Source of the DNA: Paenibacillus_AB hodogayensis | GTDB taxonomy: Bacteria > Bacillota > Bacilli > Paenibacillales > NBRC-103111 | DNA: 64,000 nucleotides | Assembly (NCBI RefSeq): GCF_039536325.1 | Contig: NZ_BAAAYO010000013.1 | Span: forward strand, 310,001-374,000 | Direction of reading: 5' to 3' | In this document: in pieces, positions 25,484 to 34,300 of the stretch | Numbering within the stretch: the stretch's first letter is position 1 | Layout: every line of letters begins with the position of its first letter | Position numbers and translations under genes: made by a program | The notes under the pieces: generated by a model | What the model saw: only the letters and a program-made list of their open reading frames with translations | Told to the model about the DNA's origin: nothing | The model's database searches: none

Positions 25484-26122
25484 ATGTTCAGCCATATCCA
25501 GAACAACGATTTCGCCAGTATCGTCAAGGGACGACGTTCCGTTCGTCATTATGACGAGAACTTTAAAATATCGAAAGATGAGATGAATGAGATGATTACG
25601 GAAGCGAGCTTGGCTCCGTCCTCTGCCAATATGCAGCCTTGGCGCGTAGTCGTGGTCGACACTCCGGAAGGAAAAGAAAAGCTAAGACCTCTTGTGCGGT
25701 TCAATACGGTACAAAACGACACTTCATCGGCCATGTTGTTGATTTTCGGCGATACCCAAAGCTATTTAAATGCTGAAGAAATCTATAATACGGCCGTGGA
25801 CCAAGGAAAAATGCCGGCTGAAATACGAGACAGCCAACTCAAAACCATCCTATCGATGTACCCGGCTCTCCCCCAAGAATTGAAAGTTGAAGTTGCCAAA
25901 ATCGATAGCAGCCTTTTTGCCATGCAGTTCATGCTGGTAGCTCGTGCGCATGGGTATGATACGAACCCAATGGCAGGCTTTGAAGTCGATCAGGTAGCCA
26001 AAGCTTTTGACTTGGATGAAGAACGCTATACTCCGGTAATGATTATCTCCATAGGAAAAGCCAAACAAGACGGATATGAATCCGTTCGTTTAAGCTCGGA
26101 CAAGATTACATTTTGGAGGTAA
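25484..26122 (+). CDS. Nitroreductase-family FMN oxidoreductase
   Basis: A 212-residue flavoenzyme. The FMN-phosphate motif GRRSVRHYDENFKIS is near residue 17, followed by ASLAPSSANMQPWRVVVV, which lines the flavin. The C-terminal segment has YTPVMIISIGKAK. Such proteins form dimers and reduce nitro compounds or quinones with NAD(P)H. AGAGGAGA lies 7 bases before the ATG. It is divergent from a MerR regulator with a palindromic operator between. Confidence 0.88.
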   Translation: MFSHIQNNDFASIVKGRRSVRHYDENFKISKDEMNEMITEASLAPSSANMQPWRVVVVDTPEGKEKLRPLVRFNTVQNDTSSAMLLIFGDTQSYLNAEEIYNTAVDQGKMPAEIRDSQLKTILSMYPALPQELKVEVAKIDSSLFAMQFMLVARAHGYDTNPMAGFEVDQVAKAFDLDEERYTPVMIISIGKAKQDGYESVRLSSDKITFWR

Positions 26123-26202
26123 CCTCAAAAATACACTTATAAGCTTGGTTCCGATCAAATCAAATATGGAGCCTACGGAAAGCGATAGTTTATATGCAAT
26201 AC

Positions 26203-26258
26203 AAACAGCGGCAGCTTCGGACTTTACTTTCTCGTCCATGGCTGCCGCTGTTTCTTTC
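26203..26258. terminator. Hairpin terminator between convergent genes
   Basis: AAACAGCGGCAGC and GCTGCCGCTGTTT are perfect 13-bp arms around a 25-base loop, followed by CTTTC. It lies between the nitroreductase and the leftward ADP-ribosylglycohydrolase gene. Confidence 0.65.
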
Positions 26259-26280
26259 CTTTCATCCGCGAAAATGTGCC

Positions 26281-27840
26281 CTAGAAGGAAGCCGTTCCTT
26301 TCAGCAACAGCACCGGAACCGTGCCGCGGGAATGGCGGCCGCGCGATGTAATGTCGAGCAGCGCTTCGAGCCGGTCTCCCTTGAACTCGTCGGCCAGAAA
26401 TGTAAATTCCAGCTCGGTTTTGCCCATGTTGTACGTAGGAAGAAAGACGCTGCTGGTCGAATTTGCCGCAAGCTTCACACCTTCGGGCAAATACCATTTC
26501 AGCTCCAGCCATTGCGGGTGGTTCATGAAATCGCTTGTCTCCAGTTGGATCCGTACCGTTCTAGCCTCGCCCGGGCAGAAGAACGGATCTTCCCGGTAGT
26601 CGAGAATGGCGGAAAATGCGACGAAGTCGAACAATACGGCATACGGCGCGCGCGACACCACATCTCTCAACTTGGTCGGATTTTTCGGCAAGCCATAGTT
26701 GTAAACTCCCTTGCTATACCGATCATCGTTGCGGCAAAACAGCTCGTCGCCTTCCTTCATCTGAAGCGTATAGCCGCCAGGAGCCAATATATCCACGATC
26801 GGATAGCCGAGGAACGAAGGCGCCAGCCGGAGCACACGTTCGGTTAACTCGGTAACGGTGGATGGTACAGACAACGTTACGCTCAGATTGTGGATACACT
26901 TGGTGTTGATCACATCGCCGAGCGGAGCGGTCCATTCCTCCGGCAAGGCTTGCCGACCCAGAATAATGCCGAGCGTGGCGCCAAGCGTCGCCCCCGTACA
27001 GTCCGTATCCTCCCCACAATTGACGGCCGTGCAGAGGCTGCGCCCGAAATCGTCCTCTCCGTAAAGCCAGCCAATGATCGTAATGCCGATATTGCTCGGA
27101 GCGTCCCAACCCGGCTCGCCTATGGCAATATCGGTTTCCATATCAGAAATCGGCTGTCCCATCAGTCCGAATGTTCCGGGAACGCCGTTCATGACGACTT
27201 TTCGAGCTTCCTGCCAATTCGCGCCGGAACGGTAGGCGTCGATGGCAAGCTTCACGCCCCGAGCAACCCCGCAGTTGTCGGGAATATACGACAGACCGAT
27301 CTGAATCAACTTCCACTTGTCCGACTCCGCGAACGCGGCGCTCTGGAGCGCCGCCCAAAACACTTCGCCGTATACACCTTCCCCGCTATGGTCGACGATT
27401 GCATCCTCATAGGCGTATCGCGCTGCCATTTCCGGTTGACCGGGGGCGAGGCACGCCCAGATCTCCGAACGGATGAAGCTGCCGCAGCTGTCTTTGAGCG
27501 GATTGCCGACATGACCCGAAAGTGGAGGAACGAGTCCCATTCTCATGTTGGCTTTGGCTGCGCCGTATTCCGCCCAATCCGGAATGATGAAGGACATCCA
27601 GTATTCGCCCAAAATGCGCGCGTCCACCGTCGGGCCGTATTTCTCGACCGCGTTCAGCCATACCAGTTGCAAATCCAGGTCGTCGTTCGGAGGGGGGTTT
27701 TGGTTGACCTCCTCCGTGTATCCGACCACGTCAAAGATTCTGCGCTTCCCTTCGAAGGGAGCTCCGAGCGTGCCGCCGATATTTTTGCCCATCCAGCAGC
27801 CCATCACCTTATCCCTATATGTATTGAGATCCAATAACAC
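26281..27840 (-). CDS. ADP-ribosylglycohydrolase-family protein
   Basis: A 519-residue protein. The first 350 residues are an ADP-ribosylglycohydrolase fold: KVMGCWMGKNIGGTLGAPFE at the start, NDDLDLQLVWLNAVEKYG at the first metal site, and GEDTDCTGATLGATLGIILG at the second. The last 150 residues are beta-rich and may bind ligand. Family members remove ADP-ribose or hydrolyse related N-glycosidic bonds; in this large Paenibacillus-type subgroup the role may be sugar-related. The GTG at 27840 is chosen because GGAGG lies 7 bases upstream. It is divergent from an AraC regulator. Confidence 0.85.
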   Translation of the reverse strand: MLLDLNTYRDKVMGCWMGKNIGGTLGAPFEGKRRIFDVVGYTEEVNQNPPPNDDLDLQLVWLNAVEKYGPTVDARILGEYWMSFIIPDWAEYGAAKANMRMGLVPPLSGHVGNPLKDSCGSFIRSEIWACLAPGQPEMAARYAYEDAIVDHSGEGVYGEVFWAALQSAAFAESDKWKLIQIGLSYIPDNCGVARGVKLAIDAYRSGANWQEARKVVMNGVPGTFGLMGQPISDMETDIAIGEPGWDAPSNIGITIIGWLYGEDDFGRSLCTAVNCGEDTDCTGATLGATLGIILGRQALPEEWTAPLGDVINTKCIHNLSVTLSVPSTVTELTERVLRLAPSFLGYPIVDILAPGGYTLQMKEGDELFCRNDDRYSKGVYNYGLPKNPTKLRDVVSRAPYAVLFDFVAFSAILDYREDPFFCPGEARTVRIQLETSDFMNHPQWLELKWYLPEGVKLAANSTSSVFLPTYNMGKTELEFTFLADEFKGDRLEALLDITSRGRHSRGTVPVLLLKGTASF

Positions 27841-27963
27841 GTCGTTTCCTCCAATCATACATTTTAAACTTCACAAATAAACTATACACGGTATAATTAG
27901 GATGTTAAATCTAGTAAATAAACCAATTAGTTGTACAAAATAAACGTTTTAGGGGTAGATGGA

Positions 27964-28848
27964 ATGGAATTTATTCACTTTGTGGCCCCCCCTTTGCCTC
28001 ACTATATCAGCAGCGGGATGACGCGCTACGAAGTGGGGGATTGCCATCCGAACCGTAGAGCGATCGAGGTATTCGACTTGCTTGCGGTATGTAAAGGCGT
28101 GTTGTATATCGCGGAAGAAGAGCAGTCTTTCGAGATTCGTAAGGGGGAGTTTCTTATCCTGCGGCCCGATGCCCATCATTACGGCTTCAAACCTTGCACG
28201 GAGACGACGGAGTTTTATTGGGCTCATTTTCAGACGACGGGGGAGTGGCACGCCGGTCAGGAGGCTTGGTCTGGATCCAAGTTGGATCAACCGGAGGAGG
28301 GCCCTTTCTTCCGTTCGATCGAACGGTTTATGTTAACGCTGCCCCAATATCACAGGTTGTCGGAATCGCTTCAGGTGTTCGATTGGTTGGAGGAGGTTTC
28401 GCGGCCCGCCGGGGAAGAAGATGTTGCGCCGCAGTGGAAACAACAGTTGCTTTTTCAGCAGATGCTGTACACGCTCGGCAATGTCGATCGTCCGAAATGG
28501 GAGACGCCGCCTCGTCGTCTGGCAGACAGCGTGGCGCAATTTCTTCGCAACCGCTATGCGGATAAGATCGATCATCAAGTGTTGAAGGATGCGTTCCATT
28601 TTCACCCGGTATACATAACACGCTGCATGAGGCAGGTTTACGGCTGCACGCCATTGGACTATTTGAACCACTACCGGATCGAGCAGGCGAAACTGCTGTT
28701 GAAAAACAGCTATATGCCGATCCACCAAATCGCCGGAGAAACCGGATTCAACAGCTCCTCCTATTTCATCCGGATGTTCACTCAACTGACAGGCGGTACG
28801 CCCAAACATTACAGAGAAGGTTTCCGGGGTGGGAGCAAGTCAACATGA
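27964..28848 (+). CDS. AraC-family regulator
   Basis: A 294-residue regulator. The N-terminal cupin-like domain includes FEIRKGEFLILRPDAHHYGF. The C-terminal helix-turn-helix reads DHQVLKDAFHFHPVYITRCM, then MPIHQIAGETGFNSSSYFIR and GGTPKHYRE. AGGGG lies 9 bases before the ATG at 27964; the frame extends upstream to a TTG without a ribosome site. It is divergent from the ADP-ribosylglycohydrolase gene and probably controls it. Confidence 0.87.
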   Translation: MEFIHFVAPPLPHYISSGMTRYEVGDCHPNRRAIEVFDLLAVCKGVLYIAEEEQSFEIRKGEFLILRPDAHHYGFKPCTETTEFYWAHFQTTGEWHAGQEAWSGSKLDQPEEGPFFRSIERFMLTLPQYHRLSESLQVFDWLEEVSRPAGEEDVAPQWKQQLLFQQMLYTLGNVDRPKWETPPRRLADSVAQFLRNRYADKIDHQVLKDAFHFHPVYITRCMRQVYGCTPLDYLNHYRIEQAKLLLKNSYMPIHQIAGETGFNSSSYFIRMFTQLTGGTPKHYREGFRGGSKST

Positions 28849-28898
28849 CATTCCATCCGAAACCAGAGTGGAAACCTATCATCGATCGGCGAAATGAA

Positions 28899-28924
28899 AA
28901 GAGCACCTATGTGGGTGCTCTTCG
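28899..28924 (+). terminator. Short hairpin, possible terminator
   Basis: AAGAGCACC and GGTGCTCTT are perfect 9-bp arms with a 6-base loop, 51 bases after the AraC stop. The T run is weak. It may also serve the leftward chemoreceptor gene. Confidence 0.5.
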
Positions 28925-28971
28925 CAGTTTGGATAGGAGTTCGTAACGGTGAACCGTTGATACTTTGATAC

Positions 28972-30666
28972 TTACACTTTAAACTTCATCACGAGGTTTT
29001 CCAAGGCCTGGGAATCACCGCTAAGCAATTCGGTAAATGAAGAAACCTCCCGAATTAAAACGTTTTGCTTTACCGTCATATCGTTAACGCTTTTAACTCC
29101 TTCGAGCGATTCTTCAGCGACTGCAGCCATATCCGAAACAGATGCGGCAATTTCTTCTGACCCTGCCGCCATTTGCTCGCTAACGGCAGAAAGCTCCTGG
29201 ACTTGTGCAGCCACTCTCTGGCTTGACTTCAAAATGTTTTCAAATGATTCGATCGCTTCTTCTATCTTCTGTTGACCGTTCAGCACTTCTTCCGTCACTT
29301 GCTGCATCGCGCGCTCTGTTTCAAAAGAATCTTTCTTAATATCCTGTAAGAGTACCGCTATTTGTCCTGCCGAAGCTGCGGAATGCTCGGCCAGTTTTCG
29401 AATTTCGTTAGCCACAACAGAAAAACCTCTGCCATGTTCGCCAGCTCTTGCCGCCTCAATCGATGCGTTTAGCGATAGTAAATTCGTCCGGTTCGATACT
29501 TCCGATATAGCGGAAACGATACTTTCAATGTGAGTCGATCTTTCTTTAAGGTGTTCCACGATGGCTACCGTACCACTGACGGAATTTCCGATTTGGACCA
29601 TCTGTTTGTTGACTTGCTGAATGTAACCTGCTCCGTTGGCGGCGTCTTGTTCCGTCTTTAATGCCGCTTTAGAAAGATCCTCTGCGGATTCTGCAACACG
29701 CTGCACACCCTTGGACATTTCTTCGATTGCACGAAGTGCATCAAGCGTATTTTGCACAGAAGTTGTCGCCCCTTGCTCAATAACAGCTCCTCGCCTCGTA
29801 ATTTCCTCTGTCGTACTTGCCGTTTCTTTCGTATTTCCGACCAGCTTGCTTGACGAACTTAATACGCTGCGAGAAGTATCTCGAACATCTCTAATAATCG
29901 ATTGCAGGACCTCCAGCATGGCATTTAAGGAATTTGAAATTTCTCCGATTTCATCCTTGCCGGAGTAATTCAGTCTCCCGGTAAGATCACCGCCGCTTTT
30001 GGCAAGTTCGGCAATTTTTCCATTGACAAGCTTAAGAGGCTTCAACTTGATGAAGATCATCAGGATCATCGCCAGTAATACCGCAAATGTAGTGGTAAGC
30101 AAGAGTACAGTTACCGTAAGCATCAAGCTTGCTTGCTGGTTGGCAGCGTCCGCTTCATGTTCCGCTCTCGTATTCATCTTTTGTTGAAACTGCTGCAGCG
30201 ATTCCATAATGACTTTTTTATTGGCGTCGTAATTATTGTCAAACATGAGTTGCCGGGCTCTATTGAAATCCTTGCTTTCCACAGCTTTCATTGCTGCGTC
30301 TTCCGTTTTGACAAGAGCATCCGAATCTTGTTTGGCCTTTGCTATGAGATCCAGTTCTTCTTTGGTCGCGCCCAATTCAGTCAATTTAGCCACGACATGA
30401 TCTCTCGTTTTGGTCTCGTTGACTTCCTTCCAATAATTACCATAATAGACTTTATCTCCGAACTGCGCATAAGCTCTTGCTTCGTTTGTTAAATAGTCCG
30501 AGGCATTCGCTAGATCGATACCCAATTGCTTGAATACGGCTTGCTTGTTTACAGCGGAGCGTTCTAGCGCTACGCTGCTCTGAAGTTTAAGAATAGTGAC
30601 TCCATTCAGAACCGATAGTAAAATAAAAACGCCACTCGTCGCTTTAAGCCAGGTTGCAATCTTCAA
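28972..30666 (-). CDS. Methyl-accepting chemotaxis protein
   Basis: A 564-residue chemoreceptor. Membrane helix 1 is near residues 8-28, a helical four-bundle-like sensor runs to about 180 (rich in Lys, Ala and Asp), and helix 2 is near 182-208 (LTVTVLLLTTTFAVLLAMIL). A HAMP domain follows, then the long coiled-coil signalling domain. The hairpin tip is well conserved: NRTNLLSLNASIEAARAGEH, then GRGFSVVANEIRKLAE, which contacts CheA and CheW. The start is TTG with GGGGGA 5 bases upstream. The ligand is unknown. No other chemotaxis gene adjoins it. Confidence 0.92.
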   Translation of the reverse strand: MKIATWLKATSGVFILLSVLNGVTILKLQSSVALERSAVNKQAVFKQLGIDLANASDYLTNEARAYAQFGDKVYYGNYWKEVNETKTRDHVVAKLTELGATKEELDLIAKAKQDSDALVKTEDAAMKAVESKDFNRARQLMFDNNYDANKKVIMESLQQFQQKMNTRAEHEADAANQQASLMLTVTVLLLTTTFAVLLAMILMIFIKLKPLKLVNGKIAELAKSGGDLTGRLNYSGKDEIGEISNSLNAMLEVLQSIIRDVRDTSRSVLSSSSKLVGNTKETASTTEEITRRGAVIEQGATTSVQNTLDALRAIEEMSKGVQRVAESAEDLSKAALKTEQDAANGAGYIQQVNKQMVQIGNSVSGTVAIVEHLKERSTHIESIVSAISEVSNRTNLLSLNASIEAARAGEHGRGFSVVANEIRKLAEHSAASAGQIAVLLQDIKKDSFETERAMQQVTEEVLNGQQKIEEAIESFENILKSSQRVAAQVQELSAVSEQMAAGSEEIAASVSDMAAVAEESLEGVKSVNDMTVKQNVLIREVSSFTELLSGDSQALENLVMKFKV

Positions 30667-30849
30667 TAGAATCCCCCAACTCCTGATGTTTTAGAAAATG
30701 GCTCTATAGTACTATATCGGTAGACTGCTTTTGACAATATATAGCTTTACAAACTATTCATTTTAGAAGAATCAAGTTGGTGTACCGCAGCACATAGCAA
30801 ATCGTCTGCAAACGATCATGCTTTTGGGCCGTCAGTTCCAGCTCGACGC

Positions 30850-31079
30850 ATTCGGGTGACATCGGCTTTTCCAGCAAGATGTGATACCCAATATACCGGG
30901 ATGTCCCCCGTCATTTTTTTGATGAACTTGCGTATGGAGCAAGCCAAGCTTCTGCTTCACAAACCGTTGACGATCAAGCAAATCGCATCGTCGGTCGGAT
31001 TTAATGACCCCTTGTATTTCTCCAGTGCAGTTCAAAAAAAAGGCACGGCCTTTCCCCTACTGAATACCGCGAGGATCGC
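30850..31079 (+). pseudogene. Decayed AraC-family C-terminal domain
   Basis: One frame gives TGMSPVIFLMNLRMEQAKLL and LTIKQIASSVGFNDPLYFS, a clear second half of an AraC helix-turn-helix. The following bases shift frame: after FNDPLYFSSAVQKKG the expected EYREDRNNLLHN tail appears in another frame and then stops. The first helix-turn-helix is degraded, and no sensor domain is found upstream. The rest of 30667-31299 holds no gene that I can see. Confidence 0.75.
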
Positions 31080-31174
31080 AACAATTTGTTACACAATTGA
31101 AATGTTTTCTTCATCTGTCTCTAATGATGCCCGTCTATAATAAAAGACGACCCCCTTTTGAATATATAAATTTA

Positions 31175-31208
31175 ACCCGCAGGCCCGTTGCCTTGCGGGT
31201 ATTTTTTT
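31175..31208 (+). terminator. Rho-independent terminator
   Basis: ACCCGCAGG and CCTTGCGGGT pair around a short loop and are followed by ATTTTTTT. It lies downstream of the decayed AraC gene. Confidence 0.8.
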
Positions 31209-31299
31209 GCATCGCCTTGGGGATTCCGAATCAACGCTCTGATTTTCAGCGCTCCGGGCAATATTCCTCCGCCAAATCGTTTAACTCGCCGCGCAGCAC

Positions 31300-31839
31300 T
31301 CAAGAGGAAAACAACCCCAAAATAGAACCATGATAATCCGAAAAATCAATATATCCCCCTAGAAAATACCCAATTGAAATAAAAATTGCACACCAGCACA
31401 GGGCTCCCAAGCCCGAGTAGACTATATATTTCCGTGGTTTCATGGTGCTCATCCCTGCCAGATAACAAGTCAGATGGCGGAGCCCTGGAATATAGTAGCC
31501 GATGCATATCGCCCAGGGGCCGTAACGCTCGAACCAGTTCTCTGTTTTCTCTATCCTTTTGGTCGTGAGCCTGACCCATTTTCCATACTTCCACAGCAGC
31601 GGCTTGCCAAACTTCCGCCCAATGGCGTAACTGCACAGCATGCCGCTCATAGCCCCGAGGACGCTGATCACAAGGGATACAGGGAAGTAAAGTAGCCCAA
31701 TTGAAGAAAGATAACCAACAATTATCATGAGAACCTCATCAGGCACAGGCAAACCAATAATGCCAAGCGTAAGGCAGAGGAAGATGGCAATATAACCGTA
31801 TTGGATAACGATATCTTGTAAGAAAGCGATGATGTTCAC
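31300..31839 (-). CDS. DedA-family membrane protein
   Basis: A 179-residue member of the DedA / SNARE-associated superfamily. The typical N-terminal GLPVPDEVLMIIVGYLSS is present, as are the amphipathic re-entrant motif (GYYIPGLRHLTCYLAGMS) and SYAIGRKFGKPLL. DedA proteins are thought to act as flippases for membrane lipid carriers. The start is GTG at 31839 with only GGAG adjacent, so the exact start is uncertain. It is a single gene. Confidence 0.88.
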   Translation of the reverse strand: MNIIAFLQDIVIQYGYIAIFLCLTLGIIGLPVPDEVLMIIVGYLSSIGLLYFPVSLVISVLGAMSGMLCSYAIGRKFGKPLLWKYGKWVRLTTKRIEKTENWFERYGPWAICIGYYIPGLRHLTCYLAGMSTMKPRKYIVYSGLGALCWCAIFISIGYFLGGYIDFSDYHGSILGLFSS

Positions 31840-32173
31840 ACTCCAGTTCTAATGGCTTTGGGCAAGGAAGACTGTCTTGTGCTCCGCCGGAAAATCCACA
31901 CCCCAAGTCAACCCGATTTGCATAAAGGTTAATGAGCCGGGCTTGTCCTTGTACGCTGCGAAGCATCTCGTCTCCTGAATGATTCATCGCCCTTTCACGT
32001 ATCTTAATGCCCCCCTTGTCAATAAACCTAGTGCCGAATTGTCACATGACGCTTTCAAAGTGGCTGGATATCATGGATGACGAAATGCAACTTGTTGGTG
32101 TGACAACTCCTTTGCCATACTGGGCTCAGCCGATTGTTAAGCGGCAAATCTAATGGACAAGGAGACACCATTT
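31840..32173. promoter_or_regulatory. Intergenic region with a possible promoter and response-regulator box
   Basis: No gene is seen in this gap. It holds TTGTCACATGAC at 32039-32050, whose core is repeated upstream of the sensor/kinase operon, and a possible promoter TTGTTG (32092-32097), 18 bases, CATACT (32116-32121) for the serine hydrolase. Confidence 0.4.
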
Positions 32174-34189
32174 ATGAAGAAATGGACTCGCACGAATCTC
32201 GCAGTTCTGCTATTAACTGCTACGGTCACTACCGCCATTACCGCTTGTATGGGACCAGGGAACGCACCCAATACCTCGCAGGCTCCCGCGCCAGTTGCAT
32301 CTGAGGAAGCTAGCCTGAAGGGGCCACGGGATGCCAGGGAACTGGAGGCCTTTGCAGATGGCATTTTTGCGGACGCAATGAAGAAGTATAATACGGTTGG
32401 TTCTAATTTTGCGGTCGTATCGAATGGGAAAGTGCTGCTAAGCAAGGGTTACGGTTTTGCCGACAGGGAAAATAAAATTCCGGTAGACAGCAGCACTGTA
32501 TTCCAAATTGGTTCAGTGACGAAGCAGTTCACGGCATTGGCAGCTATGCAGCTGGTCGATAAGGGAAAGATTGATTTGCATCACGATATCCAGGAATACC
32601 TGGGAGGGATGAAGGTACCGAATACAACAGGGAAAAAACTGACGATGTACGATCTGCTTACGTATACGAGCGGCTTTGACAAACCGGATATCCTCTCGGG
32701 ATCGGAACCGGAATATGTGAATCAATTTTTCCCGATGAAGGAGTCTCTCGAAGCGAATATGCCGACTGTTGTCAGGCCTCCGGGTGAAGCGTACACCTAC
32801 GATAATTTTGGATTCACACTGGCGGGGTACGCGGTAGGGGAAGTATCGGGCATGTCATTCGCCCAGTATATGGAGGAACATGTTTTCAAGCCGTTAGGCA
32901 TGAACTCGACGAATGTGCGGTTTACCCCCGAACTGCTCAGCAGAATGGCTGCCCATTATGGGCCAAAAGGCGAGCTGATTCCCCTAGAGGGGTTCAAACC
33001 AACCGATCGGCCTAGCGGCGGCATGGTATCAAACGCAGATGACATGGTAAAGTACCTGATGATGCATCTGAACAAAGGAACGTATGAAGGCAAAGAGATC
33101 TTAAGTTCCAAGAGCATCGAGCAAATGCACACCTACCAAGTGTTCCCTGACAAAGAGTTCCCTGTCACAACCATCGGATTCGAAGGCTACTTCAAAGAGA
33201 AGATGAATGGTCATCATGTGGTTATCAAAGGGGGAAATGTAACCGGTCATTCTTCCTTGATTGTTATTTTGCCGGAGGAAAATACAGCGTTCTACATGTC
33301 CTACAATAACGACTCCATGATGAGTCTCGACGTGTATGAGGCATTCATGAATCATTATTACCCGAGAAAAGAAGAGGCTCCACAGCCATCCTACTCGCCA
33401 ATCAGTGAGCAGCAGGCTAAGGACTACACGGGATTGTACCAAAACACGCGTCTTGGATCCATAAGAACGCAGGTTTCCTATTCAGACGGAAAATTGGTTA
33501 TGGAGACAGGAGATTTGGGCAAGAGTACGTTGAAAATGATCCACCCTTTACTCTTTGAGGATGAATCCGGCAATAAAGTGGCCTTTCAAAAAAATGGGAC
33601 AGGCCAAATCACCTATTTCTATTACATGGCACTTCCGCACTACGTGGGTTATGCTCAAAAAGTAAATATGGATGCGCCATTCACTGATGTACCCGCGGAC
33701 AGCAAGTATGCGTCTTATATTCATAATCTTCATGCTTTGAAGGTCATGGACGGAAAGTCCGCCACCCTCTTCGATCCGGATGGAACGATGACTCAGGATG
33801 AGTTCTCGGAGTTGCTACTGCACGCCCATGGCTGGGAATCCATGCCTTATACGATTGAACCAAACAAGAAGCAGATGCTGTCCGGATTGCCTGATTATCA
33901 GCCTGATTCTCCAGTCACCAGACAGATGGCGGCAGTTATGATCCAAAACTTGAGGCAAGCTGAGCCTGGAGCCAAGGTTGCATTAAGTGGCGAAACGGAT
34001 GCATGGGCAGTTGAAGCTATCACAACCCTTGTATCCCAAGGCATCATGGACCCGGATACCAAGAACAATTCGGACGGCTCCATCAACTTCCGTTCCAAGC
34101 AGCTGCTGAAGCGGCAGGAAGCGAGTGCCTTATTGGATCTGGCATTTGATTACTATACATTACCAATTCGTAATGAACGAAAACCATAA
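32174..34189 (+). CDS. Secreted serine hydrolase (class C beta-lactamase fold) with SLH-like repeats
   Basis: A 671-residue lipoprotein (signal peptide ending ITAC). Residues 60-400 have the penicillin-binding/class C fold: the nucleophile motif S114-V-T-K117 in FQIGSVTKQFTALAAMQLVD, YDNF as the Tyr motif, and VTGHSS as the third motif. Residues 410-500 are a beta-rich domain. Residues about 500-671 hold two degenerate SLH-like repeats (FTDVPADSKYASYIHNLHAL; DAWAVEAITTLVSQGIMDPD) that could tether it to the wall. Likely an esterase, peptidase or D-stereospecific hydrolase rather than a true beta-lactamase. AAGGAG lies 9 bases before the ATG at 32174. Convergent with the kinase/regulator gene. 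Confidence 0.87.
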   Translation: MKKWTRTNLAVLLLTATVTTAITACMGPGNAPNTSQAPAPVASEEASLKGPRDARELEAFADGIFADAMKKYNTVGSNFAVVSNGKVLLSKGYGFADRENKIPVDSSTVFQIGSVTKQFTALAAMQLVDKGKIDLHHDIQEYLGGMKVPNTTGKKLTMYDLLTYTSGFDKPDILSGSEPEYVNQFFPMKESLEANMPTVVRPPGEAYTYDNFGFTLAGYAVGEVSGMSFAQYMEEHVFKPLGMNSTNVRFTPELLSRMAAHYGPKGELIPLEGFKPTDRPSGGMVSNADDMVKYLMMHLNKGTYEGKEILSSKSIEQMHTYQVFPDKEFPVTTIGFEGYFKEKMNGHHVVIKGGNVTGHSSLIVILPEENTAFYMSYNNDSMMSLDVYEAFMNHYYPRKEEAPQPSYSPISEQQAKDYTGLYQNTRLGSIRTQVSYSDGKLVMETGDLGKSTLKMIHPLLFEDESGNKVAFQKNGTGQITYFYYMALPHYVGYAQKVNMDAPFTDVPADSKYASYIHNLHALKVMDGKSATLFDPDGTMTQDEFSELLLHAHGWESMPYTIEPNKKQMLSGLPDYQPDSPVTRQMAAVMIQNLRQAEPGAKVALSGETDAWAVEAITTLVSQGIMDPDTKNNSDGSINFRSKQLLKRQEASALLDLAFDYYTLPIRNERKP

Positions 34190-34300
34190 TTCTGAAAAGT
34201 AAATACCGGCCTTTAAAAATTTAAATGGCGGGTGTTCGATCCTACGAAGCAGAATCACTCCGTAGATCGGCATCCGCCACCATGATAAATGAATTGAGGA

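Noticed and set aside
26890..27837. 315-residue plus-strand ORF
   Set aside because: Antisense to the ADP-ribosylglycohydrolase gene, with Arg-rich sequence and no domain.
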